15,145 bases of DNA from Zetaproteobacteria bacterium (GCA_021545625.1 JAJRVH010000148.1:1-15145); one strand, 5' to 3'; positions 8,094 through 15,145 are shown, counted from the first letter of the stretch. Notes: generated by a model not told the origin, from the sequence alone. Program-made: numbers and translations.

Positions 8094-8111
8094 TATAGAC
8101 ATAGTATAGAC
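8094..8111 (+). repeat. Tandem TATAGAC heptamers one helical turn apart
   Basis: TATAGAC occurs at 8094-8100 and 8105-8111, an 11-base period, immediately before the host-attachment gene's ribosome site. This could be a tandem regulator site or overlapping -10-like hexamers. No -35 box pairs with it. Confidence 0.35.
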
Positions 8112-8129
8112 CATGCTTGGGAGGTGCTT

Positions 8130-8567
8130 ATGCAAACCACCTGGATTCTGACAGCGGATGCCGCTGAAGGCATCATCTACAAAACCTCCGGCGGCAAGGG
8201 CGAACTGATCGAGCATATGCGCTTCGAACACCCGCAATCGCGCCTGCGAGACCGCGAGCTGACCACGGATCTGCCGGGCCGCGCATACGATTCTGCCGGC
8301 CACGGACGGCATGCGATGGAACAGACGGTCGATCCGAAAAGGCACGAGGCGGAAACCTTTGCCGGCGAACTGACGGAATATCTGCACCGGGCCTGCAACA
8401 GCGGCGCCTGCGAAAGGCTGTATATCGCAGCCCCGCCGGCGTTTCTGGGCATGCTGCGCGAGCGCTACAGCAAGCCGGTCCGGCAGGCGCTGAAACAGGA
8501 GCTGGACAATCACCTGCTTGCCAAGGAGCCTCGGGAGCTACGCAGGCATCTGCCCGAATACCTGTAG
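8130..8567 (+). CDS. Host-attachment-family protein (PF10116-like)
   Basis: 145 residues. It matches the family first named protein required for attachment to host cells: an N-terminal ILTADAAEGIIY strand, then RDRELTTDLPGRAYDS followed by HGRHAME and DPKRHEAETFAGEL, then a C-terminal RLYIAAPPAFLGMLRE segment and PRELRRHLPEYL. Length is typical. There is no signal peptide, so it is probably cytosolic. The family is widespread in free-living bacteria and a host-related role should not be assumed. ATG 8130 is chosen over GTG 8124 because GGGAGG (8119-8124) is then five bases upstream. Its TAG stop lies at the usual family C terminus. It may be co-transcribed with the SYLF gene. Confidence 0.92.
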   Translation: MQTTWILTADAAEGIIYKTSGGKGELIEHMRFEHPQSRLRDRELTTDLPGRAYDSAGHGRHAMEQTVDPKRHEAETFAGELTEYLHRACNSGACERLYIAAPPAFLGMLRERYSKPVRQALKQELDNHLLAKEPRELRRHLPEYL

Positions 8568-8728
8568 CCCCTTGTCAGGAGCGAAGGCTTCCGCACATCG
8601 TCACCGGGCAGCTCGTCGGGTCGGCCCCGGCTCCTGCCGATCCGAAGCGAAAGCCCGAAGGATTTGCGTCCTTGTACGCAAGCAGAAGCGCTCAGAATAG
8701 CGGCATGCCCCTTTTTTGCTTTCACTGA

Positions 8729-8890
8729 CAAATAACAGGGTTAACAGATACATCATATGAATCTAAAGAAGAAATAATTGTCATTCTCTCAGGGTTCATT
8801 GGCCGAATAGATAATTTTTCGAAAAGAAGATTAGGGTACGAAATTGAAGAGATTATGGAAAAATTTAGGGAGAACTGGGCAGATCCGTAG
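8729..8890 (+). pseudogene. AT-rich start-less coding remnant (53 codons)
   Basis: Between a TGA (8726-8728) and a TAG (8888-8890), one frame stays open for 53 codons with protein-like content: SYESKEEIIVILSGFIG, then RRLGYEIEEIMEKFRENW before the stop. No ATG, GTG or TTG and no ribosome site stand at its beginning. It is far more AT-rich than neighbouring genes, which points to the 3' tail of a gene acquired from elsewhere and since truncated. I do not recognise the family. Chance openness is less likely given the amphipathic residue pattern but cannot be excluded. Confidence 0.4.
8746..8755 (+). repeat. Direct repeat copy 1 (AGATACATCA)
   Basis: AGATACATCA here recurs exactly at 8914-8923. 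With a two-base indel the match extends to TTAACAGATACATCA versus TTAAGATACATCA. The pair brackets most of the AT-rich remnant. Confidence 0.45.
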
Positions 8891-8913
8891 CTTCAAGTAG
8901 TGTTGGCATGTTA

Positions 8914-8923
8914 AGATACATCA
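8914..8923 (+). repeat. Direct repeat copy 2 (AGATACATCA)
   Basis: Second copy, 168 bases downstream of the first, just where composition returns to the GC-rich background. Confidence 0.45.
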
Positions 8924-8969
8924 ACGACTCCGGTTCCACGGCAAACCGCTGAGAAACCTACCTACGTAA

Positions 8970-8991
8970 AGGGCCCCCTTCCGGAGGCCCT
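8970..8991 (-). terminator. Terminator hairpin of the pdh operon
   Basis: On the minus strand AGGGCCTCC, loop GGAA, then GGGGGCCCT form a 9-bp stem (one G-T pair), followed by a short T run. It starts 18 bases after the lpd stop. The T tract is short, so termination may be incomplete. Confidence 0.7.
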
Positions 8992-9009
8992 CCATCATCC
9001 ATGACTCAA

Positions 9010-10827
9010 TCAGATATGAATCGCGCGGCCGTCCGAGTCGAGCACCGATTCGTGGATCATTTCCGAAAGCGTCGGATGCGGGAACATGTGATGCATCAGC
9101 TCCGCCTCCGTCGTTTCGTAGGTGCGCGCCAGCTGCAGCGACACGATCAGCTCGGTCGCCTCGGCGCCGACGATATGCGCGCCCAGCAGCTCGCCCGTCT
9201 CGGCATGGAAGATCGTTTTGACCATGCCTTCGGTCTCGGCCAGGCCCAGCGCCTTGCCGTTCGGCGCATAGGACATGCGGCCGATCTTGACCGGGATGCC
9301 CTCTTCCTGACACTGCTTCTCGGTCTTGCCGCATGAGCCGACCTGCGGCTGGCAATAGGTGCAGCCCGGCACGTTGCCGTAATCGACCCTGTGCGGCGCC
9401 TGGCCGGCGATGGCCTCGACGCAGACAATGCCTTCATGGCTGGCCACATGCGCCAGGGCAGGCGCGCCGACAACGTCGCCGATCGCGTATACGCCCGGAT
9501 GATCGGTGCGATACCAGTCATCCACCTCGATCTGGTTGCGCTCGATCTTCATCTGCGTGTTCTCGCCGCCGATGTTGTCGGTATTACCGACCACGCCGAC
9601 CGCGACCAGCACCTGATCGCTCTCGATGCGCTCGGACTTGCCCTTCTTCTCGTATTCGACCACGCCCCTGCCATCGACATTGGCCGCCTTCGACACCATC
9701 GCGCCGGTGATGACCTTGATGCCGTTCTTCTTGAAGCTGCGCTCGACGACCCTGGCGATTTCATGATCTTCCAGCGGCAGGATCTGGTCGGCCGCCTCGA
9801 CGACCGTCACGTCGGAGCCCATCGCGTTGTAGAAATAGGCAAACTCCATGCCGATGGCGCCGGAACCGATCACCGTCAGCTTCTTCGGCAGCTTCTCGGG
9901 CACGAGCGCCTGCATATAGGTGATCACGACCTCGTTATCGATCTCCATGCCCGGGAAGGCGCGCGCTCGCGCGCCGGTGGCGACGATCACATGCTTCGCA
10001 GTGACCTGGCGCGTCTCGCCGTCCTGCTCGACCATCAGCCGGTTGCCGGACTCGAAGCGGGCATAGCCCTGGATATGCTCGACCTTGTTCTTCTTGAACA
10101 GATAGCCGATGCCGCCCGCCAGCTTTTCCGAAATGCCGCGCGAACGGGCCACGGCCCGGGCCAGATCCGGCTTCGGCGTCGTCAGGCCGATGCCCAGCTC
10201 CTTGCCGTGATGCCTGATGACATTGATGATCTCGGCCGTGCGCAGCAGCGCCTTGGTCGGAATGCAGCCCCAGTTCAGGCAGATGCCGCCCAGATGCTTC
10301 GCCTCGATGCAGGCCGTCTTCAGGCCCAGCTGGGCGGCACGGATCGCGGCCACATAGCCGCCGGGGCCGGCGCCGATCACGACGACATCGTACTCGCCAT
10401 CGGCATTGAACACGCCGGCCGGCTTGAGCTGCAGCTCGTGTTCGTCGTCCTCGTCGGCCTGCGGTGCGGCCGCCAGCGTCTCGACGATCTGCTCCGCTGT
10501 CGCGGCCGGCGCTTCGGCGGCGACCTCTTCCTCCGGCTGAGCCGCCATGTCCGAACCATCCGGCATGTAGTCCTCGGGAATCTCCTCGCCATCCTCGGCA
10601 ATAACAGCGATCGGCGCACCGACCGCGACGACCGAGCCTTCCGGCGCGATGATCCTGTGCAGCACGCCTTCGTCGACGACCTCCATCTCCATCGTCGCCT
10701 TGTCGGTCTCGACCTCAGCCAGCACCTCACCGGAAACGAGTTCGTCGCCTTCCTTCTTCAGCCAGCGGGCAATCTTGCCCTCGGTCATCGTCGGCGACAA
10801 CTGGGTCATAAATACATCAATTGGCAT
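9010..10827 (-). CDS. lpdA: Dihydrolipoyl dehydrogenase (E3) with N-terminal lipoyl domain
   Basis: 605 residues, longer than a plain E3 (about 470) because of an N-terminal lipoyl domain (1-80, lipoyl Lys43 in DKATMEM) and a Glu/Ala-rich linker (about 95-130). The E3 core has the FAD-binding GAGPGG (152-157), the redox disulfide C183-LNWG-C188 followed by IPTK, the NAD-binding GSGAIGMEFA (321-330), AIGDVVG (448-454) and the catalytic His584/Glu589 of HPTLSE. It reoxidises dihydrolipoyl groups of E2 in the cytosolic pyruvate dehydrogenase complex, making NADH. Last gene of the operon, 67 bases after E2, with AGAGGTGG before the ATG. Oddity: four extra cysteines (489, 492, 499, 506) in the segment GCTYCQPQVGSCG and onward, where a typical E3 reads like PEIASVG. 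Confidence 0.97.
   Translation of the reverse strand: MPIDVFMTQLSPTMTEGKIARWLKKEGDELVSGEVLAEVETDKATMEMEVVDEGVLHRIIAPEGSVVAVGAPIAVIAEDGEEIPEDYMPDGSDMAAQPEEEVAAEAPAATAEQIVETLAAAPQADEDDEHELQLKPAGVFNADGEYDVVVIGAGPGGYVAAIRAAQLGLKTACIEAKHLGGICLNWGCIPTKALLRTAEIINVIRHHGKELGIGLTTPKPDLARAVARSRGISEKLAGGIGYLFKKNKVEHIQGYARFESGNRLMVEQDGETRQVTAKHVIVATGARARAFPGMEIDNEVVITYMQALVPEKLPKKLTVIGSGAIGMEFAYFYNAMGSDVTVVEAADQILPLEDHEIARVVERSFKKNGIKVITGAMVSKAANVDGRGVVEYEKKGKSERIESDQVLVAVGVVGNTDNIGGENTQMKIERNQIEVDDWYRTDHPGVYAIGDVVGAPALAHVASHEGIVCVEAIAGQAPHRVDYGNVPGCTYCQPQVGSCGKTEKQCQEEGIPVKIGRMSYAPNGKALGLAETEGMVKTIFHAETGELLGAHIVGAEATELIVSLQLARTYETTEAELMHHMFPHPTLSEMIHESVLDSDGRAIHI
10594..10827 (-). repeat. Lipoyl-domain coding repeat, copy in E3
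   Basis: Codons 1-78 align without gaps to codons 1-78 of the E2 gene (11954-12187). 74 of 78 residues are identical (differences at 29, 31, 35 and 68), and the DNA is also closely similar, including long identical runs around the lipoyl lysine. This indicates recent duplication or continuing gene conversion. Confidence 0.9.
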
Positions 10828-10862
10828 GGTTCCACCTCTATTCGATTCAACGCTTCAGGGCA

Positions 10863-10882
10863 CGGCCGCCTTGCGGCGGCTG
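10863..10882. other. Hairpin between the E2 and E3 genes
   Basis: GCCGCC-TTGC-GGCGGC with two outer pairs (one G-T) lies in the 67-base gap. No T tract follows on the minus strand, so it is not a standard terminator. It could protect the upstream message or tune E3 output. Confidence 0.4.
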
Positions 10883-10894
10883 TCAGGCCGGCGA

Positions 10895-12187
10895 TCAGAT
10901 CAGTACGCTGGCCGGGGTTTCCAGATGTTTCTTCAAAGCGGCCAGGAACTCGGCACCGACCGCGCCGTCCACAACGCGGTGGTCGCAGGACAGGGTCAGG
11001 CTCATCATCTTCTTCACCCGCACCTCGCCATTCTCGACCACGGCGCGCTCCTCGGTGCCTCCAACCGCCAGAATCGCGCCCTCGGGCGGATTGACGATGG
11101 CGGCGAACTGCTTGATGCCGTACATGCCGAGATTGGAGATCGAGAACGTGCCGCCGGTATATTCCTCGGGCTTCAGGGTACCCTCGCGCGCCCGGCCGGC
11201 CAGCTCCTTCACTTCATTGGAGATATCGACGATACCCTTCTGTTCAGCAAAACGGATCACCGGCGTGATCAGGCCGCCCTCGATGGCCACGGCCACCGAG
11301 ATATGCGTATGCTTGTGCTGCAGCGTATGGCTCTCCGTCCAGCTGGCATTGGCGGCCGGCACATCGACAAGCGCCTTGGACACGGCCTTGATGATGAAGT
11401 CGTTGACCGAAAGCTTGAAGGCGCCGTCGGCCGCCTCGTTCAGCTGGGCGCGCAGGTCCATCAGCCTGTCCATCGCCACGTCGATGGTCAGATAGAAATG
11501 CGGCACCTGCTGCTTGGAGTCGGTCAGGCGGCGCGCAATGGCCTTGCGCATCATCGTGTTCTCGACGCGCTCGAATTCGTCCTCGTGATACGGCAGGGGG
11601 CCGGCCGGCAACGGTCGCGCCGGTGGCGGCGTCGTGGCGGATGCCGCGCCGCCGAGCTGGATGCCGCGACGGACGGCCTTCTCGATATCGGCTTTGACGA
11701 TGCGGCCGTTCGGACCGGTGCCGGTGATGGCCGCCAGGTTGATGCCCTTCTGCTTCGCCAGACGCCTGGCCAGCGGGCTGGCCTTGATGCGCCTGCCGGC
11801 CGACGGAGCCGCGGGAGCTACCGTCTCGGCCACCGGTTGCGGCGCGGCGGGCGCAGCCGGGGCAGGCGCGGGAGTAGCCGGGGCGGCCTGTTCCGGCTGC
11901 GCTGCGGGCTCGCCTCCCTCCGGCATATAGTCCGCCGGCACGTCCTCGCCCTCTTCGGCGATGACTGCGATCGGCGCGCCGACCGGCACCACCGAGCCCT
12001 CCGGCGCGATGATCCTGTGCAGCACGCCCTCGTCGACGACCTCCATCTCCATCGTCGCCTTGTCGGTCTCGACCTCGGCCAGAATCTCGCCGGATTCCAG
12101 CGTATCGCCTTCCTTTTTCAGCCAGCGGGCGATCTTGCCCTCGGTCATCGTCGGAGACAGCTGAGTCATAAATACATCAATCGGCAT
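10895..12187 (-). CDS. pdhC: Pyruvate dehydrogenase E2, dihydrolipoamide acetyltransferase
   Basis: 430 residues. One lipoyl domain (1-80, Lys43 in DKATMEM), an Ala/Pro-rich linker (about 92-130), a peripheral subunit-binding domain (about 133-170: KASPLARRLAKQKGINL and GTGPNGRI), a second linker, and the catalytic acetyltransferase domain (about 205-430) with the active-site DHRVVDG, His403 and Asp407. It forms the core of the complex and moves the acetyl group from E1 to CoA. A single lipoyl domain is as in many alpha-type complexes; the E3 carries a second. AGAGGT precedes the ATG. It follows pdhB by 50 bases. The neighbours (E1, E3) and the family of the catalytic domain favour pyruvate over 2-oxoglutarate or branched-chain substrates. 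The gene is often also named aceF. Confidence 0.96.
   Translation of the reverse strand: MPIDVFMTQLSPTMTEGKIARWLKKEGDTLESGEILAEVETDKATMEMEVVDEGVLHRIIAPEGSVVPVGAPIAVIAEEGEDVPADYMPEGGEPAAQPEQAAPATPAPAPAAPAAPQPVAETVAPAAPSAGRRIKASPLARRLAKQKGINLAAITGTGPNGRIVKADIEKAVRRGIQLGGAASATTPPPARPLPAGPLPYHEDEFERVENTMMRKAIARRLTDSKQQVPHFYLTIDVAMDRLMDLRAQLNEAADGAFKLSVNDFIIKAVSKALVDVPAANASWTESHTLQHKHTHISVAVAIEGGLITPVIRFAEQKGIVDISNEVKELAGRAREGTLKPEEYTGGTFSISNLGMYGIKQFAAIVNPPEGAILAVGGTEERAVVENGEVRVKKMMSLTLSCDHRVVDGAVGAEFLAALKKHLETPASVLI
11954..12187 (-). repeat. Lipoyl-domain coding repeat, copy in E2
   Basis: Partner of the repeat at 10594-10827, same orientation, 1360 bases apart. The two copies are in direct orientation and could recombine to give an E2-deleting fusion. 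Confidence 0.9.
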
Positions 12188-12237
12188 CGTTTACCTCTTT
12201 TAATGACTTCACGCGCACGCGCCGCGCGGATTTCTGT

Positions 12238-13218
12238 TCATGCCCGGCCGCAAACCACGCGCGCCGCTTCAACGATTTCGGCCACGCTCGGAAGCGCCAT
12301 GGCCTCGAGATTGGCTGCGTAGGGCATCGGCACATCCTTGCCGGTCACGCGGGCCACGGGCGCATCGAGATCATCGAAACCGCGCTCCATGATGCGGGCC
12401 GAAATCTCGGCGCCGATGCCGGCAAAGCGCCAGCCCTCCTCGATCACGACGGCGCGGTTGGTCTTGGCCACCGAGGCGAGGATCGTGTTTTCGTCCAGCG
12501 GCCGGATGGTGCGCGGATCGATGACTTCGGCATCGATTCCCTGCCTGGCCAGCTCCTCGGCAGCTTCAAGCGCAAAACCGGTCATGCGGGAATGCGCCAC
12601 CAGCGTGACATCCGACCCGGTGCGCTTCACGTCCGCCTTGCCCAGCGGAATGATGTATTCCTCGTCCGGCACCTCGCCGACATCGCCGTAATTGATCTCG
12701 TTCTCGATGAAGATCACCGTGTCGTTGTCGCGGATCGCAGCCTTCAGCAGCCCCTTGGCGTCGGCCGGGTTGGACGGCATCACGACCTTCAGCCCCGGCA
12801 CGTTGGCCATCCAGTTCTCCAGCGACTGCGAATGCTGGGCCCCCACGCGCGCGGCCGAACCGCCGGCACCCCGGAACACCATCGGCACGCTGTACTGGCC
12901 GCCGGACATGTACTTCATCTTGGCCGCCGCATTGACGATCTGATCCAGCGCCAGGATGGCGAAGTTCCAGGTCATGAACTCGATGATCGGTCGCAGGCCC
13001 GCCATCGCGGCGCCCACGCCCAGGCCCGCGAAACCGAGCTCGGTGATCGGCGTGTCGATCACGCGCTTGGGACCGAACTTGTCCAGCATGCCCTGCGACA
13101 CCTTGTAGGCACCGTTGTACTCGGCCACCTCCTCGCCCATCAGGAACACGCGGTCATCGCGCTCCATCTCCTCGCACATCGCCTGATTCAGCGCTTCACG
13201 GTACGTAATCTTGCTCAT
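12238..13218 (-). CDS. pdhB: Pyruvate dehydrogenase E1 component, beta subunit
   Basis: 326 residues, the usual E1-beta length, without the N-terminal lipoyl domain found on PdhB of many Alphaproteobacteria. Landmarks: FLMGEEVAEYNGAYKVSQG with the TPP-activating glutamate (E29 or E30), DTPITELGFAGLGVGAA, IEFMTWNFAILALDQI, the loop around RVGAQHSQSLE, and the C-terminal transketolase-like part with IDPRTIRPLD and EEGWRFAGIGAEI. With E1-alpha it forms the heterotetramer that decarboxylates pyruvate on thiamine diphosphate. It starts two bases after the pdhA stop (TGA-AG-ATG), so translation is almost surely coupled. Confidence 0.97.
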   Translation of the reverse strand: MSKITYREALNQAMCEEMERDDRVFLMGEEVAEYNGAYKVSQGMLDKFGPKRVIDTPITELGFAGLGVGAAMAGLRPIIEFMTWNFAILALDQIVNAAAKMKYMSGGQYSVPMVFRGAGGSAARVGAQHSQSLENWMANVPGLKVVMPSNPADAKGLLKAAIRDNDTVIFIENEINYGDVGEVPDEEYIIPLGKADVKRTGSDVTLVAHSRMTGFALEAAEELARQGIDAEVIDPRTIRPLDENTILASVAKTNRAVVIEEGWRFAGIGAEISARIMERGFDDLDAPVARVTGKDVPMPYAANLEAMALPSVAEIVEAARVVCGRA

Positions 13219-13220
13219 CT

Positions 13221-14270
13221 TCAGCCCACCTTCACCGGATATGGATATGCGCCCTCAATGGGATCGGTATAGACATCGGTCCACAGCTCGGACGCATCCG
13301 GCTCCGGCTGCGCCTCGGCCGCCCTGGCCACGGCCGTGACGTCCTTCTTGATATCCTTGTCGCGCTGCTTGAACTCTTCCTCGGTGGCCAGACCGGCCTC
13401 GATCATCTGCGCTTCCAGGCGGGCGATCGGATCGCGTCCGGAGCGCCATTCATCGACCTCGGCGCGCGAACGGTAGGTCGCGGGATCCGACATCGAGTGG
13501 CCGCGATAGCGGTAGGTGATGGCCTCGACGAGGATCGGCCCCTCGCCGGAGCGGGCATGGGCAATGGCCTCGCCCATCTTCTTGTCGAACTCGAGCACAT
13601 CCATGCCGTCAATCTGCATGCCCGGAATCTTGAACGAGATGCCGCGCTTGAACAGATGCGTCTCGGCGCTGGCGCGATCCAGCGACGTGCCCATCGCATA
13701 CTGGTTGTTCTCGACCATGAACACGATCGGCAGCTTCCACAGCGCCGCCATATTGAACGATTCGTAGACCGCGCCCTGGTTGATGCCACCGTCGCCCATG
13801 ATGGCGATCGTCACACGCCCGTCGTCCTTATACCAGCTGGAGAAACCGAGTCCGAGGCCGACCGGCACCTGTTCACCGACGATGCCGTTGCCGCCGACGA
13901 AGTTGCGCTCGACATCGAACATATGCATCGAACCGCCCTTACCCTTGACGATGCCACCGGCGCGTCCCAGCAGCTCGGCCATCACGGCCGTCGGATCGGA
14001 GCCGCGCGCCAGCACGTGGCCGTGGTCGCGATAGCTGGTCAGGATATAGTCCTTTTCATCGGCCGCATGATGCAGGCCGACGCAGACGGCCTCCTGTCCG
14101 TTGCACAGATGGCAAAAGCCACCGATCTTTTTCAGGCCGTACAGTTGCCCGGCCTTTTCCTCAAAACGACGGATATACAGCATGCTGTCGTGCATCGCAT
14201 TGAGGTCTTCAAGCGGATAGAAAACACCATCATGCGTAATGCCGGCTGCCTGTTTCTGCTTTGCAGACAT
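13221..14270 (-). CDS. pdhA: Pyruvate dehydrogenase E1 component, alpha subunit
   Basis: 349 residues. The thiamine-diphosphate motif begins GDGG at 159-162 and ends ENN at 187-189, and the conserved loop YRGHSMSDPATYR is at 255-267. SYRDHGHVLARG (79-90) and GGSMHMFD (112-119) are also typical of PDH E1-alpha rather than branched-chain E1. First gene of the operon. ATG at 14268-14270 follows GGAGGG by a few bases. An upstream GTG (14315) in frame is rejected for lack of a ribosome site and conservation. The segment FCHLCNGQEAVCVG has two cysteines where homologues often have other residues (HLYIGQEAV). Function is firm. Confidence 0.97.
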   Translation of the reverse strand: MSAKQKQAAGITHDGVFYPLEDLNAMHDSMLYIRRFEEKAGQLYGLKKIGGFCHLCNGQEAVCVGLHHAADEKDYILTSYRDHGHVLARGSDPTAVMAELLGRAGGIVKGKGGSMHMFDVERNFVGGNGIVGEQVPVGLGLGFSSWYKDDGRVTIAIMGDGGINQGAVYESFNMAALWKLPIVFMVENNQYAMGTSLDRASAETHLFKRGISFKIPGMQIDGMDVLEFDKKMGEAIAHARSGEGPILVEAITYRYRGHSMSDPATYRSRAEVDEWRSGRDPIARLEAQMIEAGLATEEEFKQRDKDIKKDVTAVARAAEAQPEPDASELWTDVYTDPIEGAYPYPVKVG

Positions 14271-14352
14271 GAACCCTCCAGCGAATCTAAAGTCGGCGAA
14301 TCCTGCCCTAGCCACCGGCCAGCAGCAACCTTGCGGACCCCGGCCCCGTCTT

Positions 14353-14368
14353 TGCGATGCGCGTCACA
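14353..14368. promoter_or_regulatory. CRP-like palindrome between pdhA and the cNMP/FHA gene
   Basis: TGCGA-TGCGCG-TCACA matches the CRP consensus TGTGA-N6-TCACA with one mismatch. It lies 83 bases before pdhA and 78 bases before the divergent gene. An overlapping weak plus-strand promoter is TTGCGA (14352-14357), 17 bases, CATACT (14375-14380). The site could regulate either gene. Confidence 0.4.
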
Positions 14369-14445
14369 TTCCGGCATACTGCCAAATGTATGATACGCAC
14401 TCATTTTATCCCTTGACGACAAAAGGGCGGCTCGGAGTTGCAGAC

Positions 14446-15145
14446 ATGGCCAGATTCATCGATTTCCATGAGGGAGACACCCTGATCAGCCAGGGAGCGG
14501 AAGATACCGCCGCCTATCTCATCCAGAGCGGCTGGGTGCAGGTCAACCGCAGGCGACGGAACGGCGCCGTCGCCAGCAGCACGATCGGCCCGGGCTAAAT
14601 CGTCGGCGAACTGGGACTGGCCGGACTGGTTCCGAGCCGCACGGCCACGGTCACCGCGCTGACCGACGGGCGCATGGAGATCATCGACCGCGGCACGCTG
14701 ATCCGGCTGGTTAACGGCCCGGGCTGCAACCTGACGCCGTTGCTGGCCGCCCTGTTCGACCGCCTGAAGCATGTCATGCTCGACGACGAGGATTTCGACG
14801 AACTCGACGATACCGTTGTCATCCACGCCAAGATCGAGGGCCTGAACCAGATGTCCCGCCAGGCCCTGTGTAACCGTCCCCGCCTTGTCGCCCGGCTGCC
14901 GTTCTATTTCGGCGCCCACCGGCCGCCGCAAAGCGTCACCGATCTGTTTCGCGATCATGCCCAGGTCGATGTCAAGCTGTCCGGCTCCACGCGCATGCTG
15001 CGCGAACAGCATCTTTGCATTGAGGCGGCCGAACAGGGCGGCCTGCAGCTGCGCCTGCTGCAGCATGGCGATTATTGCGAGCTGGACGAGGAGCGCGTCG
15101 GCTATGGCAAGACTGGCACGGTCGTGGCACTGACACCGGGCCATC
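14446..15145 (+). pseudogene. Cyclic-nucleotide-binding plus FHA-like protein, interrupted by in-frame TAA at codon 51; runs off the window
   Basis: ATG 14446 follows GGAG by eight bases. The frame encodes the first half of a cNMP-binding beta-roll (FHEGDTLISQGAEDTAAYLI, then STIGPG), meets TAA at 14596-14598, and continues in the same frame to the window end without another stop. The sequence after the stop is exactly what the family expects: IVGELGLAG, then SRTATVTAL, the phosphate-binding cassette region. After a linker (about 90-140), residues about 145-230 look FHA-like (RLPFYFGAH, MLREQHLCIE, ELDEERVGYG). No helix-turn-helix is seen, so it is not a plain CRP regulator. GGC TAA ATC stands where homologues have GPG-x-(I/V)-xGE; CAA to TAA or another single change would explain it. 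It may be a real pseudogene or a sequence error. The cNMP part is firm and the FHA part tentative. Confidence 0.75.

Larger units (their letters stand above)
8568..9009. other. Intergenic region with an AT-rich island
   Basis: About 440 bases between two genes. The first 150 bases match local GC and show no convincing frame. From about 8711 to 8925 the sequence turns strongly AT-rich, unlike anything else in the window, and holds a start-less 53-codon frame and a short direct repeat. The last 40 bases hold the terminator of the pdh operon. Confidence 0.7.

Noticed and set aside
8061..8132. SYLF and host-attachment frames as one gene split by TAG and TAA
   Set aside because: They share a frame by chance: each has its own ribosome site and both families end or begin exactly at these points.
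8510..8731. 73-codon minus-strand frame overlapping the end of the host-attachment gene
   Set aside because: About a quarter of it is antisense to a recognised gene, its composition is Arg/Ser-rich as in shadow frames, and I saw no clear start signal.
9391..11094. Long plus-strand open frames opposite lpd and pdhC (also 10649-12322)
   Set aside because: They are antisense to firmly identified genes, and their Arg/Asp/His-rich translations look like reverse-strand shadows.

Overview
The window is GC-rich (roughly 60-65% by eye) and reads as an ordinary chromosomal segment of a Gram-negative Pseudomonadota bacterium. Supporting signs are lipoprotein and Sec signal peptides, a CCA-encoding tRNA-Arg, Shine-Dalgarno sites before nearly every gene, and a four-gene pyruvate dehydrogenase operon whose E3 carries its own lipoyl domain. 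I cannot place it below phylum from the sequence alone.

Layout. Positions 1-2386 (minus strand) hold two M16 zinc-peptidase-family genes joined by an ATGA overlap. The first has the HxxEH zinc site. The second lacks it and runs off the left edge. Divergent from them is purH (2540-4093, plus), complete in length but broken by an in-frame TAG at codon 91, followed by a clear terminator. On the minus strand follow a MalM-like outer-membrane lipoprotein (4142-5377), a PhnA/YjdM zinc-ribbon protein (5540-5875), tRNA-Arg(CCG) (6375-6451) and a DUF1499 protein (6512-6997). On the plus strand follow a small secreted protein (7100-7408), a SYLF/YSC84 protein (7503-8063) and a host-attachment-family protein (8130-8567).

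Positions 8568-9009 are non-coding. They contain an AT-rich, start-less 53-codon reading frame flanked by a short direct repeat, which looks like a relic of acquired DNA. The minus-strand operon pdhA-pdhB-pdhC-lpd (14270 down to 9010) encodes E1-alpha, E1-beta, E2 and E3 of pyruvate dehydrogenase, which converts pyruvate to acetyl-CoA. It ends in a hairpin. E2 and E3 start with near-identical lipoyl domains (74 of 78 residues the same). Divergent from pdhA is a gene with a cyclic-nucleotide-binding domain and an FHA-like region (14446 to the right edge), interrupted by an in-frame TAA at codon 51. A CRP-like palindrome lies between these two genes.

The most notable signal is the two in-frame stops (TAG in purH, TAA in the cNMP/FHA gene) inside otherwise intact reading frames. 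A recoded genetic code is unlikely, because two other genes end at family-typical C termini with TAG. Recent nonsense mutations or C-to-T sequence errors fit better. I saw no CRISPR array, complete insertion sequence or convincing new multigene system.
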